Shown piece after piece: positions 1 to 10,359 of a stretch of DNA of 64,000 nucleotides; the stretch's first letter is position 1; every line of letters begins with the position of its first letter. This DNA is from Pascua guehoae (taxonomy: Eukaryota; Basidiomycota; Tremellomycetes; Trichosporonales; Trichosporonaceae): assembly GCA_001600415.1 (NCBI GenBank), contig BCJX01000018.1, positions 201,949 through 265,948 on the forward strand, written 5' to 3'. The position numbers were made by a program, and so were the translations under genes. The notes under the pieces are model-generated. The model did not search any database and was not told the DNA's origin. It saw nothing but the letters and a program-made list of their open reading frames with translations.

Positions 1-3000
1 GGAGGCGTTCTCCAGTGTACTCAAGATGGATCCCAGTATGTCTCCAGTCTCCGGTCTCCGCCCCCCGGTGGCCGTGGTGTCTGTACTAACACTTTTTACA
101 GACTTTGAAAAAGCAAACGAAATCTACTTCCGTCTAGGCATCATCTACAAGCACCAGCGCAAGTACTCGCACTCGCTCGAGGTGAGTAGACGTGCACTCT
201 TCTCAGGCTAACGCCGTCCAGTGCTTCCGGTACATTATCGACAACCCGCCGAAACCACTTACCTCGTGGGACGTCTGGTTCCAGCTCGGCCATGTGTACG
301 AACTCGACCACGACTACGTGTCGGCGCGCGACGCGTTCATGCGTGTGCTGAGCCACCAGCCCGCGCACGCCAAGGTCCTGCAGCAGCTCGGCTGGCTGTA
401 CACGCAGCGCGGGGCACCATTTGCCAACCAGGAGCAGGCGGTTCAGTACCTCACCAAGAGCCTGGAAACGGACGGCAGCGACGCCCAGAGCTGGTACCTC
501 CTTGGCCGCGCCTTTATGGCTGGTCAGCGCTACAACAAGGCGTACGAGGCGTACCAGCAAGCGGTGTACCGCGACGGCCGCAATCCCACGTTCTGGTGCT
601 CGATTGGTGTTCTCTACTACCAGATCAACCAGTACCGTGATGCGCTCGACGCCTACTCACGCGCCATCCGCCTCAACCCGTACATCTCCGAGGTGTGGTT
701 CAACCTCGGCAGCCTGTACGAGTCGTGCAACAACCAGATCACCGACGCCATTGATGCCTATTCGCGCGCAGCAGAGCTGGACCAGCAAAACCCGACCATC
801 AAGCACCGCCTGCAGCTGCTGCAGCAGGCCGGGTCCAGCAACCAGCCTCTTCCACCCCCTCCGGGCCCCGTCGATGTTCACCCTTCGCAGTACAACGCGC
901 CAGCGGGCGGCGCAAACTACGCGTCAAACGGGTCGCCATCGGGGTCGCCGCGGCCGCCCCATGCCCAACTCCCTGGGCCAGGCGGTCCGTCTGGTCCTGC
1001 CGCTCCCAGTGGTGGTCCCCCTCCGGGGGAGTTGCGCGACCTTCCTCAGCCTGGGCCGCCGCCTGGTGGTCGCGATCTGCCTGCCCCACCGGCCGAGTTT
1101 GCGCGCGGCGCGTCGCCGGGGGCTGGCCCCTTCCGTGGTGGTGGCGCCCCGCCTCCTCTCAACCACGTCGACGAGTCGCGCGGCAGCATGTCTCGCCACG
1201 CCCCGCTCGCTCGTATCGACCCAGATCGCGCCGAGCCTCCGCGCGACGTACTCGAGGGGTACCGCGACGGCCCTGCTCCGCCTTACAATGGTGGACCGCC
1301 GCAGGGACGCTACGACCCAGCACTGGACCGACGTACCAGCCCGCCCCGTCGTGCTGCTGAGCCTGGTCCTCCTCCTCAGGACTTCCAGGGCTACCTACCG
1401 ATGCCAACTCATCCTGGGTACCGCGACCGTGAGCGTGAAGAGTGGGAGCGCCGTGGTGGCGGTGACCCGCGTGCCATGCCTCCTCATGGCGACCCTCGCG
1501 GCCCTTCGCCCCGCCCAGCGGAGCGTGGTCACCCCGTTGACCCGCGCGATCCCCGCACGATGCAACAGCAAGGTGCCCCGCGCCCGACAGATCCTCGCGA
1601 GTTTGCCCGTGGTGGCGAGGGCTACATGCCTCCGTACGGCTACGAGCGGGGCGGCCCGGGTGGCTCTGCGCCGTACCCCCCTCAATACGATGCCCGGCGA
1701 GACGACCGTCGCATGTACGAGGAGAATGAGCGTGAGATCAAGCTTGAGATGAAGCCTCCCATGGACCGCTTGAATGGGGGTGGTGGCCAAGGCCCGCGCC
1801 AGCAGTCTGTCCAGCGTGAGATGGTCGCGCCCGACATCCGCGCGCCGAGCCCGGCGGCTTCTACGAGCAGCAGGGCGAGCCAGCGCCGCAAGGCATCGGA
1901 CAAGGGCGCTCCTGGCGATAAAAAGTCAAGGAAGGCTCCAGGCAAGGACAAGCGCAACGGTGACGGCGCGTCTAGTGCGCGTGCCAGCCCCGCGCCGTCC
2001 ATGCACGCATCCACACCACGGCAGACCGCGGCTCCGGTTCCGAACCGCTCTGTCGATGAAGGTGAGTTTACACCCACCATTGGCCATGCACGTGCTAACA
2101 AGGTTTCCAGACTACGATGAGGGTGCCGCGGATGCGCTCATGTTCCTCCATGCCGACCGGCGACCGACTCCATCACAGATGACAAAGCCCTTGAGCCCGC
2201 CATCGCCTTCCCACAGCTTGGCTGGCCAGAAGCGCGCATCGCCGCCTTCGCCTGACATGCACCGCTCAGTCTCTGGGAGCAAAAAGGCAAAGTCGTCGCC
2301 GACGCATGTGACGAGTCCAACACGACGGACGATCATCGAGGTCCTGAACGCGCCCCATGTGGAGCCGTTCAAGATGCGGACCCCGTCTGACAAGCAACGA
2401 TCTCCGCCGCAGCAGTCGGGACCCAAGCCGCCATCACCAGACCACGAACGGGAGCGCGCCCAGCGTGAGCGCGAACAGCGTGAGCGTGAGCAGCAACGCG
2501 ATCAAGAGCGTCGGGAGCACGAGCAGCGGGAGCGCGAGCACGAACAACGCGAACGCGACCAACGTGAGCGCGAGGATCGTGAACGTGAGCAGCGTATCCG
2601 CGACCAGCACCGCGAGAGCGAGCGTGCACGTGAGCGTGAGCGCGAAGAGCAGCGCGAACGCGAAGCCCGCGAGCAGGCCCATGAGCGTGAGCGTGAGCGG
2701 TCGCGTGAACGTGAGCGGGAACGGGAGCGGTCGCGTGAGCAGGAACAGGAGCGTCAACGGGAACGTGAACGTGAACGTGAACGGGAGCGCGCGTCATCAC
2801 GTACACCACCGTCCAAGCAGCCCGAACGCACACCCGATCCTAGCAAGTCGTCTGCCCCGGCCTCTGCCGCGCCGACGGCTTCGGGTCCTGCCTCTGCTGC
2901 TGCGTCGGCAGCCACTGGCGCGCGCGAGTCCAAGTCACCCACGTCTCCGGACACGCGCGAAGTGGACATGGAGATGGATGTCGAGTCGGACAGGGGCGGC

Positions 3001-3108
3001 GAGCCAAGGTCGGACAAGGGCGCCGCAAGCGCTGGCCGTGCGTCGCCCACGTCGGCTGAAAAGGGCGACGTAGAGATGAAGGATGCCGACAAGGAGGAAA
3101 AGGAGTAG
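1..3108 (+). CDS. SSN6: General transcriptional co-repressor Ssn6/Cyc8 (5' truncated)
   Basis: The 5' end lies outside the window. Exons read 1-35, 102-181, 222-2061 and 2111-3108; the introns (36-101, 182-221, 2062-2110) have GT-AG ends and CTAAC-like branch sites, and splicing restores MDPNFEKANEIYFRLG, a hallmark of Cyc8. The first ~240 residues are tandem TPRs (for example VWFQLGHVYELDHDYVSARD). A long Pro/Gly-rich disordered stretch follows. Then comes an Arg/Glu block of roughly 115 residues (about 2440-2800), and an acidic tail ends at TAG 3106-3108. In yeasts Ssn6 uses its TPRs to bind Tup1 and DNA-binding repressors, giving glucose and general gene repression in the nucleus. The family assignment rests on the TPR sequence; the disordered tail is poorly conserved between species. 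Confidence 0.93.
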
Positions 3109-3408
3109 TAGTAGCGTAGCAATATGAGTCCGTAGTACGGAGATGTCTGTTACGTGAATACGAGGGGTGCAGAGGGGCAAGAAGGACTGGGAGCGTTGGA
3201 GAAGTAAAGAGAGGGTGCGGCTGGTATCAGTGTAGTTTGCAGTGGGCGTGGGTGGTTTGTGGGGTGGGTCTAGAGTGGAGCTGATTGTGCCTGATTTCGG
3301 CCGATCCTCGAACAGGACATTGAACCGCCACTGCCGAACACCAAGTGCAAGTTGGATCCAACATTATCCATCTCAACGCTACCACACCCACATCCCACTC
3401 ACTCCACC

Positions 3409-5014
3409 ATGCGGGCGGCCCTCCGCCTCGCGGGCCCCTCACGACCAACCCCCCATGCACCACTTGCACTCGCACTCGCGTGCCCCGTCTCGACATGGGC
3501 ATCGTCCCTCCCGCCGAGGTACAAAGCACCCACCCACCCATCCACATCCGCCCACCCATCCACCTCGTACACACGCCCACACCTCGCCTGCTATCCCCGC
3601 GGCACACGCGCGTTCGGGACCACACTCCGGCGCGCGGCACGGGACCACTATGACGCACTCGGGCTGCCGCGGAATGCGAGCAAGCAGCAGATAAAGGCGC
3701 GGTTTTATGAGGTGAGCTGGGAGAGAGGGGGGTGGGGTGGGGTGGGGTGGGCGGAGTGCGGGTCTGGGACTGGGGTCTGGGGCTGGGGTCTGGGAGCTGA
3801 GGAGCGGGGAGATGGGGTTTGGAAGGTAGAGTTTGGAAGATGGGGTTTGGAAGGTGGGGAGAAGGGGGAGAAGAGACGAGGGAGAAGCCCCGATGGCTGT
3901 GCGGGTTGAGTGGAGTCGGTTGAGCATACCCGCAAGACCGATGACGGCGGGATGTTGGCCAGGCGGGTCTGGGAGGAGCGGGGTCCGAGGAGGCGATGGC
4001 CGGGTTCGGACCGGTGGCTGTTGATACCCAGTGGATGTCGATACGCATACCGAGTCTCGGAGGCATGGTGGTCTTGGCTTGTCGGCCCAGCCACGCAGCC
4101 GGGGGACAACAGCGGGCTTTGCCTCGTCCCTCGGCTGGGGATGAGTACAGCGCTTGCCTTTGATCTCTCTGTTGTCAACCAAGATCGTGTCCTCCCCCCG
4201 CCTCCTCTTCACTGCTTTACCCTCCCCACACCCTATCCAGGCCGACCACTCCGAGACCTCTCCCGAGCAGTCTCACGACCACTCTCACGACCACTCTCCC
4301 GAGCACTCTCTCGACACTCTCCCGCCCGCTCAAAGCCTAACATCACAGCTCTCAAAAAAGTACCACCCGGACGCGCCGACGGGCTCGCCCGACCAATTCC
4401 ACAAGATCAACGACGCCTACGCCGTGCTCGGCGACGACGCCGCGCGCGCGACATATGACGCGCAGCACGCCCCGCGCGGGACGCGGTATGGCGGCGCGCA
4501 CGGCGCCGAGTTCCACCCCCACTCGCCGCAGGCGCGCCGCGCCGCCGGCCCGCACCGGGCATGGGGCGGCCGCCCGCCTCCAGGCCCAGCATGGACGGGC
4601 AAGCGCCGCACCGCCCCCGATCTCGGCTGGGGCATGGGCATGGGCGGCACGTCGGGCGCGGCTCCACACCACCACCACCCGGGAACACATTGGGGCCGCA
4701 AAGAGACGCCGACGCAGCGCGCGCGCGCCGAGCAAAAGGAGAGGCAGATGCGCGCCGACGACGCCGCACAGGGCGAGAGTATCGTGGGGCGCTTTGTCGT
4801 CGTTGTTGTTGTCCTCTTGGCGATTATTGGCATGGGGCGCGGGTTTACCGCGTCGGCGGATACGGGCGAGTGGGGAGATGATGAAGGGGGAGAGGTGTGG
4901 GGTAATGCGCGCGGGGATGGTGAGGATGAGGGGGAGGAGGGAGAGGAGGGGGAGGGCGATAAGGTGAGGGAGGAGAATCGATGTCTGCTGGAGCGACGGC
5001 CAGGGCTAGCCTGA
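3409..5014 (+). CDS. J-domain (Hsp40) protein with C-terminal membrane segment
   Basis: Two exons, 3409-3711 and 4349-5014, give 322 aa. The N-terminus is Arg/Ser/Pro-rich and lacks acidic residues, like a mitochondrial presequence. The J domain starts near residue 82 (HYDALGLPRNASKQQIKARF) and crosses the splice site into LSKKYHPDAPTG, so the catalytic HPD loop is intact; DAYAVLGDDAARATYD closes the domain. A Val-rich membrane segment (about residues 248-268, GRFVVVVVVLLAIIGMGRGF) precedes a highly acidic tail. The order presequence, J domain, single TM resembles DNAJC4/DNAJC30-type membrane J-proteins, which stimulate Hsp70. Mitochondrial location is inferred. The intron (3712-4348, 637 bp) is long for this window. 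A GT-AG pair near 4963/5023 could give a different C-terminus running to about 5259. Confidence 0.78.
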
Positions 5015-5501
5015 GCTGCCCACAGGACTTAGCCGTGTCCCACCAACATCGGCAGTCACTTGCCCCACACCCTCTCTCCCTGCCTCCCTACCCTGCTGGC
5101 GCCGAGAGGACTCTCCGCTCCACAGCCCCGCGGGTCGAGGCATCCCTCGTCCGTCCCACCCCCAGTCCTAGCTTGCATCCTAGACATAGATGTAGACTGC
5201 GCATCGCCATACCGCATACGTGCCCATCGTTCGACTCCCTGCTTATCCGACCTGTCTGACTGGGGCTCATCTCGCTAACCAGGTGCTGGCCCAACTGGGC
5301 ATTCACAGACCGTACAGCTAACACCTCCCAGACACGGCCAGAGTCGGCGTCGGTCGTAGCCGTCAACCATGCCTCTCGCGTTTGGCGTCTTGCTCCTCCG
5401 CCACAGGTGTATCTCTTCTCTTGTCTTCACCATCGTCTCGTAATCCATGTCCCCATCGGCCGGGTCCGACCTGGGGTGTTTCGGATCAGTCTGACGTCGA
5501 C
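5015..5501. other. Intergenic, no gene seen
   Basis: 3' flank of the J-protein gene and 5' flank of the first tRNA-Gly. Short open frames occur but none resembles a protein family or has a convincing splice pattern. Confidence 0.5.
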
Positions 5502-5572
5502 ACATCGTTGGTGAAACGGTATCATGCTACTTTGCCATAGTAGCGGCAGGAGTTCGACTCTCCTACGATGTA
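5502..5572 (+). tRNA. tRNA-Gly(GCC), copy 1
   Basis: A 71-nt cloverleaf folds without mismatches: acceptor ACATCGT/ACGATGT, D stem GTGA/TCAT (one G-U pair), anticodon stem CTACT/AGTAG around loop TTGCCAT (anticodon GCC), T stem AGGAG/CTCCT around TTCGACT, discriminator A. The A box (TGGTGAAACGG) and B box (AGTTCGACTCT) are good internal Pol III promoters. No strong T run follows directly; the nearest TTTT runs are tens of bases downstream. The first pair is A1:U72 instead of the usual G1:C72. Confidence 0.92.
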
Positions 5573-6059
5573 CAGAGCGGCATAGGCCCATGTCTTTGCC
5601 TGTTGCTTTTGCTTTTGCTTCTGGAACGAGTGGCGTGTCCGGGCGTGGGGGCTTGGAATGCGTCTGTCTTGGGCGAGCGGCATTGCTGTTTCTCTTGAGC
5701 TCGAGTCTGCTCCGAGGACCAAGTATTGCCTGTCCTTCGAGGCTTGGCTGTTGCTGGCGACACTGACGTGCTGCGTCTGACTGCTGAGCAGTGTGTAGCG
5801 TATCGTCTGGACCCTGGCAGAAAAAAAGCACAAAGGGTCATTGACATTGAGCGTGGCGTCCTGACCGAGTTGACTTGTCTGGCCACCCATGACGCTCCAC
5901 ACTGTAGACTCGTTGCCAGTCGAGACTGCGAAAATGACACCATTTGCTGCGCTCGACCCATGTGTGCTGCTGGCTGGACACGCCGGCCAGCACAAACACT
6001 GTCGAGCTCAGTGGATATCCAGGCGTGACTGGTGGCACGGGCCCGCTCTCTCGTCATCG

Positions 6060-6130
6060 ACATCGTTGGTGAAACGGTATCATGCTACTTTGCCATAGTA
6101 GCGGCAGGAGTTCGACTCTCCTACGATGTA
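6060..6130 (+). tRNA. tRNA-Gly(GCC), copy 2
   Basis: Identical in all 71 positions to the copy at 5502-5572, including anticodon GCC and the A1:U72 pair. A TTTT lies about 35 nt downstream (near 6166), the likely Pol III stop. Confidence 0.92.
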
Positions 6131-6635
6131 CACGAGTGGTATTGTCCCAGGACTTTGCCTTTTGCGTCTCGAACCGTCGAACCGGCGGCTGGCGTTTGGC
6201 TGTATGGGGGTTTGGGAAGATACTGTATTTGCCTTGGGCGAGCCGTGTCGCTCTGCTTCTCTCGAGCTCGAGTCGGTTCCGAGAACCGAGCGTAGCCTGC
6301 GTTATTGACAATTGCTAGCGAGACTGACATCCTGCTCACTGCTGAACAGGACCAGTGTCCAGTGTATCGACAGACCCTGGCGAAAAAAAAAGCACCAAGG
6401 GACATCAAAGGCGGCATCTGGCTGGGGTCACTTGTTGACCGATGGCCGCCCACCACGCTCTAGACTCGCAGCCAGTTGAGACTCACAAAGGCTCTTGCCA
6501 AGGCAGGATCCTGCATTTGCTGAGCCACGCTCATGTGTGATCGCTGGACTGCCTCGGGCCACGACAAACACTGTCGAGCTCACTCTGTATCCTCGGCCGC
6601 GACCGGTGGTGTGCATCTACTCTCCTTGTCATCAG

Positions 6636-6706
6636 ACATCGTTGGTGAAACGGTATCATGCTACTTTGCCATAGTAGCGGCAGGAGTTCGACTCTCCTAC
6701 GATGTA
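6636..6706 (+). tRNA. tRNA-Gly(GCC), copy 3
   Basis: Identical to the other two copies. Flanks differ from copies 1 and 2 apart from the first ~80 bp downstream. A TTTT follows near 6733. Confidence 0.92.
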
Positions 6707-7533
6707 GAGCGTTTGTCCAGATCGCGGGCGTTCCCTTTTGCTGCAGCAGCGTGGAGGCCGGCTCGTGGAGGCGTGGGGATTAGGGTTGGTGGCATGTCAC
6801 CGCAGACGTATTCCGGTGGGGTTGGAGATGGGGTTCACTGGTGGAGTTCACGGAGCTTGATCGAGGGCGGCTCTGGACGAGGACATGAGGGGGCCGCACT
6901 GATGACGGTGAGCGATGGGGCGATGGCTGCGACTGCCCAGTGGCAGTGTTTGAGGGACAGACACTGAATGGTTCGGGCTGGCCATGACCAAGCCGAGTCT
7001 TCGGACAATGCGCGACGGCAAGGGAAGGGGGATCATTCGCCTGACAATGTCCTCTGCGGGCCAGCTGTTGTGCACTTTGGACGCAAGGGTGGTATTAGGG
7101 CTGCGCTTCGGAGGGGCCCTTACCTCGTTCCTGGGTAAATGGAAATCTCACGCTCAACTCACGTCGTCGCCGTGCCGCGCTGCTCTTCTCGGGAGTGCGA
7201 GTAAACCTCTTGTCAATGCACTGCCCTCTAAGGGAGCGCGAGTGACACGGCGCTGCCCAGTTGGGGGTGCTACCTAAACTTCACTTCACTTCACTTTTCC
7301 TAGCTACCAGCTATCCCTGCTCTGTATCCAACCCTCTCTCCTCACCACCCGAACCACTCCCCTCGCCACCCACTCTCACTTCCCACGCCCTCGGTATGGC
7401 GCATTGTGGCATACAGCCTCTCCCCTCGGGATAGTGCGACGTCATACCGACACAAACACAACAAACGCCTCCGAGCCCAATCCCTTCGGGATGGACTAAG
7501 ACACAGTATGAGGTCATAGGAGGATTGATGTAA
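6707..7533. other. Intergenic between tRNA-Gly copy 3 and tRNA-Asp
   Basis: The first ~80 bp belong to the decayed end of the tandem repeat. The rest has no recognisable gene; a small CACTT repeat sits at about 7279-7293. Confidence 0.5.
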
Positions 7534-7616
7534 TCTCTGTTCGTATATCGGTTTAGTATGCTCGCTTGTCACTTCTGTGTTCGCGGGAGAGCGGAGTTCG
7601 ACTCTCCGACAGAGAG
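7534..7616 (+). tRNA. tRNA-Asp(GTC) with 10-nt intron
   Basis: Acceptor TCTCTGT/ACAGAGA is perfectly paired; T stem CGGAG/CTCCG encloses TTCGACT; discriminator G. The anticodon stem CTCGC/GCGGG (one T-G pair) holds loop TTGTCA-C, anticodon GTC at 7568-7570. A 10-nt intron (7572-7581) follows position 37, the canonical place for nuclear tRNA introns. A T5 run just downstream (from 7620) is a proper Pol III terminator. Confidence 0.9.
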
Positions 7617-7991
7617 ACTTTGTTTTTACTGCTTGCAGAAAGCTTCGACATGCTTTTGCTCTTGGCCGGAAGCTTCTACATGTCCTAGCTCTATCATGTG
7701 GCAACGGCGCAATGCGTTGGGGTCAGACAAGTTGCATGAGCTGGGACGGCGACAGAGATGAAATAACGGGCAATGCACAGGTAGCAATAGGAACGGGCAT
7801 GTTGATGCAGTGAGGACCGTGGGATGATGGCGCATGAGGACGACGAGGGTGTAGATCAAGGACGACATGCTGGTGGTTGGCGCCGATGGGATCAACAGTG
7901 CGGCGGACATTTGTCGGTCAACCAAGTCGACGGGGCAGGTTATCGAGGACGACTATGAACGATTCGGGTTCTCCTTTTGAAAGTCTGGTGA
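7617..7991. other. Intergenic, no gene seen
   Basis: Contains the tRNA-Asp terminator and the 3' flank of the minus-strand BTB-like gene. Nothing else is recognised. Confidence 0.5.
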
Positions 7992-8857
7992 TCAGCGCTC
8001 CCGCTCCCAGTACCCAGACTCAAGCTGCACCAACTCACTCTGCACCTGTTTGAGATTCTCCATAAACTCGTCAGCGCGGGCGGGATTGTTCCCTGCCGTC
8101 CTGGTCCTCCCTAGCGCCCACAGATAGTCGCGGGGGATGAGCACGTAAATGTCCCATGGGAGCGAGCGCGGGTCGAGTGTGGGCCGGTATTCGTCGCCAT
8201 CGAGGCACGTCCAACCTTGAGGCGCCGACTTTAGCGTCCGCTCGAGGGCAAACTTGCACAGGTCATTGTTCTGCGTCGTTGCGCCGACTGCAAAGCACGC
8301 GACGCTGCAGAAGGGATCGTCGGCGTCGACGAGCCACAGCTTGACCGCGTTGACGGCGAGGACCGCCGCCGTCGTGCACCCCCACTTGTCGAGGAAACGG
8401 AGTATGTTGATGACGCGGATCGTCTCGCGGTTGAGATTTGGCCCCGCGGCCTTTTTCTTCTTCTTCTTCGCCTCCGTCCCCGTCACTGCCACCGCCGTCG
8501 GCTCGGTCCGCGGCTGCTTCTCGGCCCGCGACATGGCGCCAGTGGTCGCGAGGGAGAGAAACTGGCGGATGACCGACGCCGTCTCCATTTCAGGGTCGGA
8601 AAAGTGGATTCGCCGGTCGTCGCGTTCCTCTGCAACCTTGTGCAGTTCACGCAGCGCAGAGCTTTCATCGTCAGGATGTGAGAGGGGGTGTGACTCGGCC
8701 TGAGCACTGGTCGCACTCACCTCGCAGAGAGGACGTGGTACGACTGGACGCGGAAGCCGACGTGGTCCGACGAGACGAGCATGAAATCGCCCTCGGTCCA
8801 CTCGTCGTCGAGAGTCTCTGGCTTGCGTGGTGGAGAGGACGGCCGGGGAGGGGACAT
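7992..8857 (-). CDS. Single-module BTB/POZ-like protein
   Basis: Exons 8721-8857 and 7992-8661 (59-bp intron) give 268 aa starting MSPPRPSSPP. Residues ~20-45 (EWTEGDFMLVSSDHVGFRVQ then SYHVLSA) match the start of the modules in the 29.7-44.6 kb array. The intron falls at the same point (after the LSA/LSS-R motif) and in the same phase 2. Downstream, IHFSDPEMETASVIRQFLSL and the C-terminal IPRDYLWALGR correspond to the second module of those proteins, while a Lys-rich insert (KKKKKKAAG) is private to this gene. A longer open frame to 8945 exists, but it reads through the intron. BTB domains mediate dimerisation and often act as Cul3 adaptors; function here is not known. Confidence 0.75.
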
Positions 8858-9156
8858 TGTGGAAATGACGCAGGAGGTGGAAATGGTCTTGGAGGATGGC
8901 GTTCAAGTGTTCAAGGTTGAGTTGACAACAGCGAGCGTTGCTCACCTGGTGGCGTCACAGGCACAATCCGCGGAGCCCCGCCCTTCCACCAAACGACCAG
9001 CCTTGATGCCCAACCTCAAGATCAACGACGACGACAACTCCTACCCCATGATTGATACAGTGCATAACGGAGCTTGGGACTAGCTCAGTGAGCTCCCACC
9101 CATAAATCCAACTGTCCAGACCAGACTATCAAGTGCTACCTCCAGAGGCCGCATCA

Positions 9157-10359
9157 CTACCGCCCGGCACGAACCCCATCGTCCCACGTGGGATCATACT
9201 GCGGCGGCACCTCGACAGGCCCAGGATCGGGCACGACGCGCCCCGCATCCTGCGCCTGCGCGGAGGGACTAGATCCATGAAGGACAGTGAACTTGTACGC
9301 AGCGTGGCCGGGCGACACGGGATGTTGGGCCAGGCCATGCTGGGACGTTTGCGGCGGTAGTGGAATCGCGGGGGCAGGGCGCAGCGAACCCTTTGTCGGG
9401 CGCGTGTAGGGAGTGATGAGTGTGTTCAGGTAAGGAGCGTTGTCCGGGGGCTCGTCAATCTCGAACCCCGGGTCGTGTCTGTGTGTGAGCCATGCGGGAC
9501 GTTGTTGACGGGTGGTATAGGCCAGGTGCGCTTACACTAATTTAGAAGAATTTGCCTTTTGCCGCCTCAAGAGCCACACGATCAGGCCGGTCACGAGGAT
9601 GAGTCCTGCAACACCGCCCAGCTGCGTGTTAGAACAAGTGCAGAGGGCAAGGGGGTTCTGGCACGGTACTCACGACTCCGCCCACGATGCCGCCGATGTT
9701 GGGGGCCGAGCCAGAGTCTGAGTCCGAGCCTGACCCCGAGTCCGAGTCCGAGTCCGAGCCTGAACCTGGGCCAGAATCGGAGCCAGAGCCAGAGTCGGAG
9801 CCAGACCCAGAGCTCGAGCCCGTGTTGCTGGGCCCAAACCCAGGCAACGTCGCCGTGGACCCACTACCGGTCGTATTCGACCCGACGGTATTATTCAGCC
9901 TGGTGGTCAGCGCCGCCCAAGTCGAGCTAGAGTCCACATACTCGTCCCAGGCCACCACAGCAACATTGCCCGACCGCCCCTTGCCGTTGTGGAGGTCACA
10001 CAGCGTGTCGATGCTGTATACGCTGCTCGTCAAATATTGGTACGAGGAAAAGTTGAGTGCGGTCCTCTCGACCAGTACACAGTTGACACAGCGCGCCCAG
10101 TCGTCGACCCAGTTGTTCTGGGAACAGTCAGCGTACGGCACTGCCATGTATACGGAGGCAGGGAGCGGTGGCATGGGGCTGGTAGCATCTCACCCACCTC
10201 ACAACCCTCGTGTACGCATCGTGTAAGCTGGAGTGGAGTGGCGGACGTGTTCATGAAGCAGCTGTCCACAAGCGGGGCCGTTGGCCCGCAGGGGCTGACG
10301 CACGCGGGCTCGACGCTGTCCACCCAGGAGTACGGTGAAGACACGGCCGGTAGGGACAT
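9157..10359 (-). CDS. Single-pass membrane protein with Cys-containing ectodomain and Ser/Gly/Asp stalk
   Basis: Exons 10198-10359, 9674-10117, 9536-9621 and 9157-9478 give 337 aa; frame stays open across three short introns (80, 52 and 57 bp). The N-terminal ~125 residues have spaced cysteines (ACVSPC, DSCF, RCVHEGC, RCVNCV, LCDLH). A Ser/Gly/Asp repeat stalk follows (GSGSDSGSGSDSGPGSGSDS). Then GGVVLGGVAGLILVTGLIVW forms the membrane helix, with RRQK as the stop-transfer signal, and a ~110-residue tail rich in Pro. This is the layout of fungal cell-wall sensor or receptor-like proteins. No clear signal peptide is visible at the chosen ATG, so a further 5' exon (perhaps around 10400-10560) may be missing. 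No family name is justified. Confidence 0.62.

Larger units (their letters stand above)
5502..6706 (+). repeat. Tandem segmental duplication carrying tRNA-Gly
   Basis: tRNA copies start at 5502, 6060 and 6636, so the units are 558 and 576 bp. Inter-tRNA segments are alignable but diverged. Both contain GAGCTCGAGTC followed by TCCGAG, an ACCCTGGC(A)G plus A7-9 plus GCAC block (5811-5834 and 6371-6398), and a CACAAACACTGTCGAGCTCA-like block (5992-6011 and 6565-6583). About 80 bp after the third tRNA keeps the start of the unit. The tRNAs themselves are identical. Confidence 0.85.
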
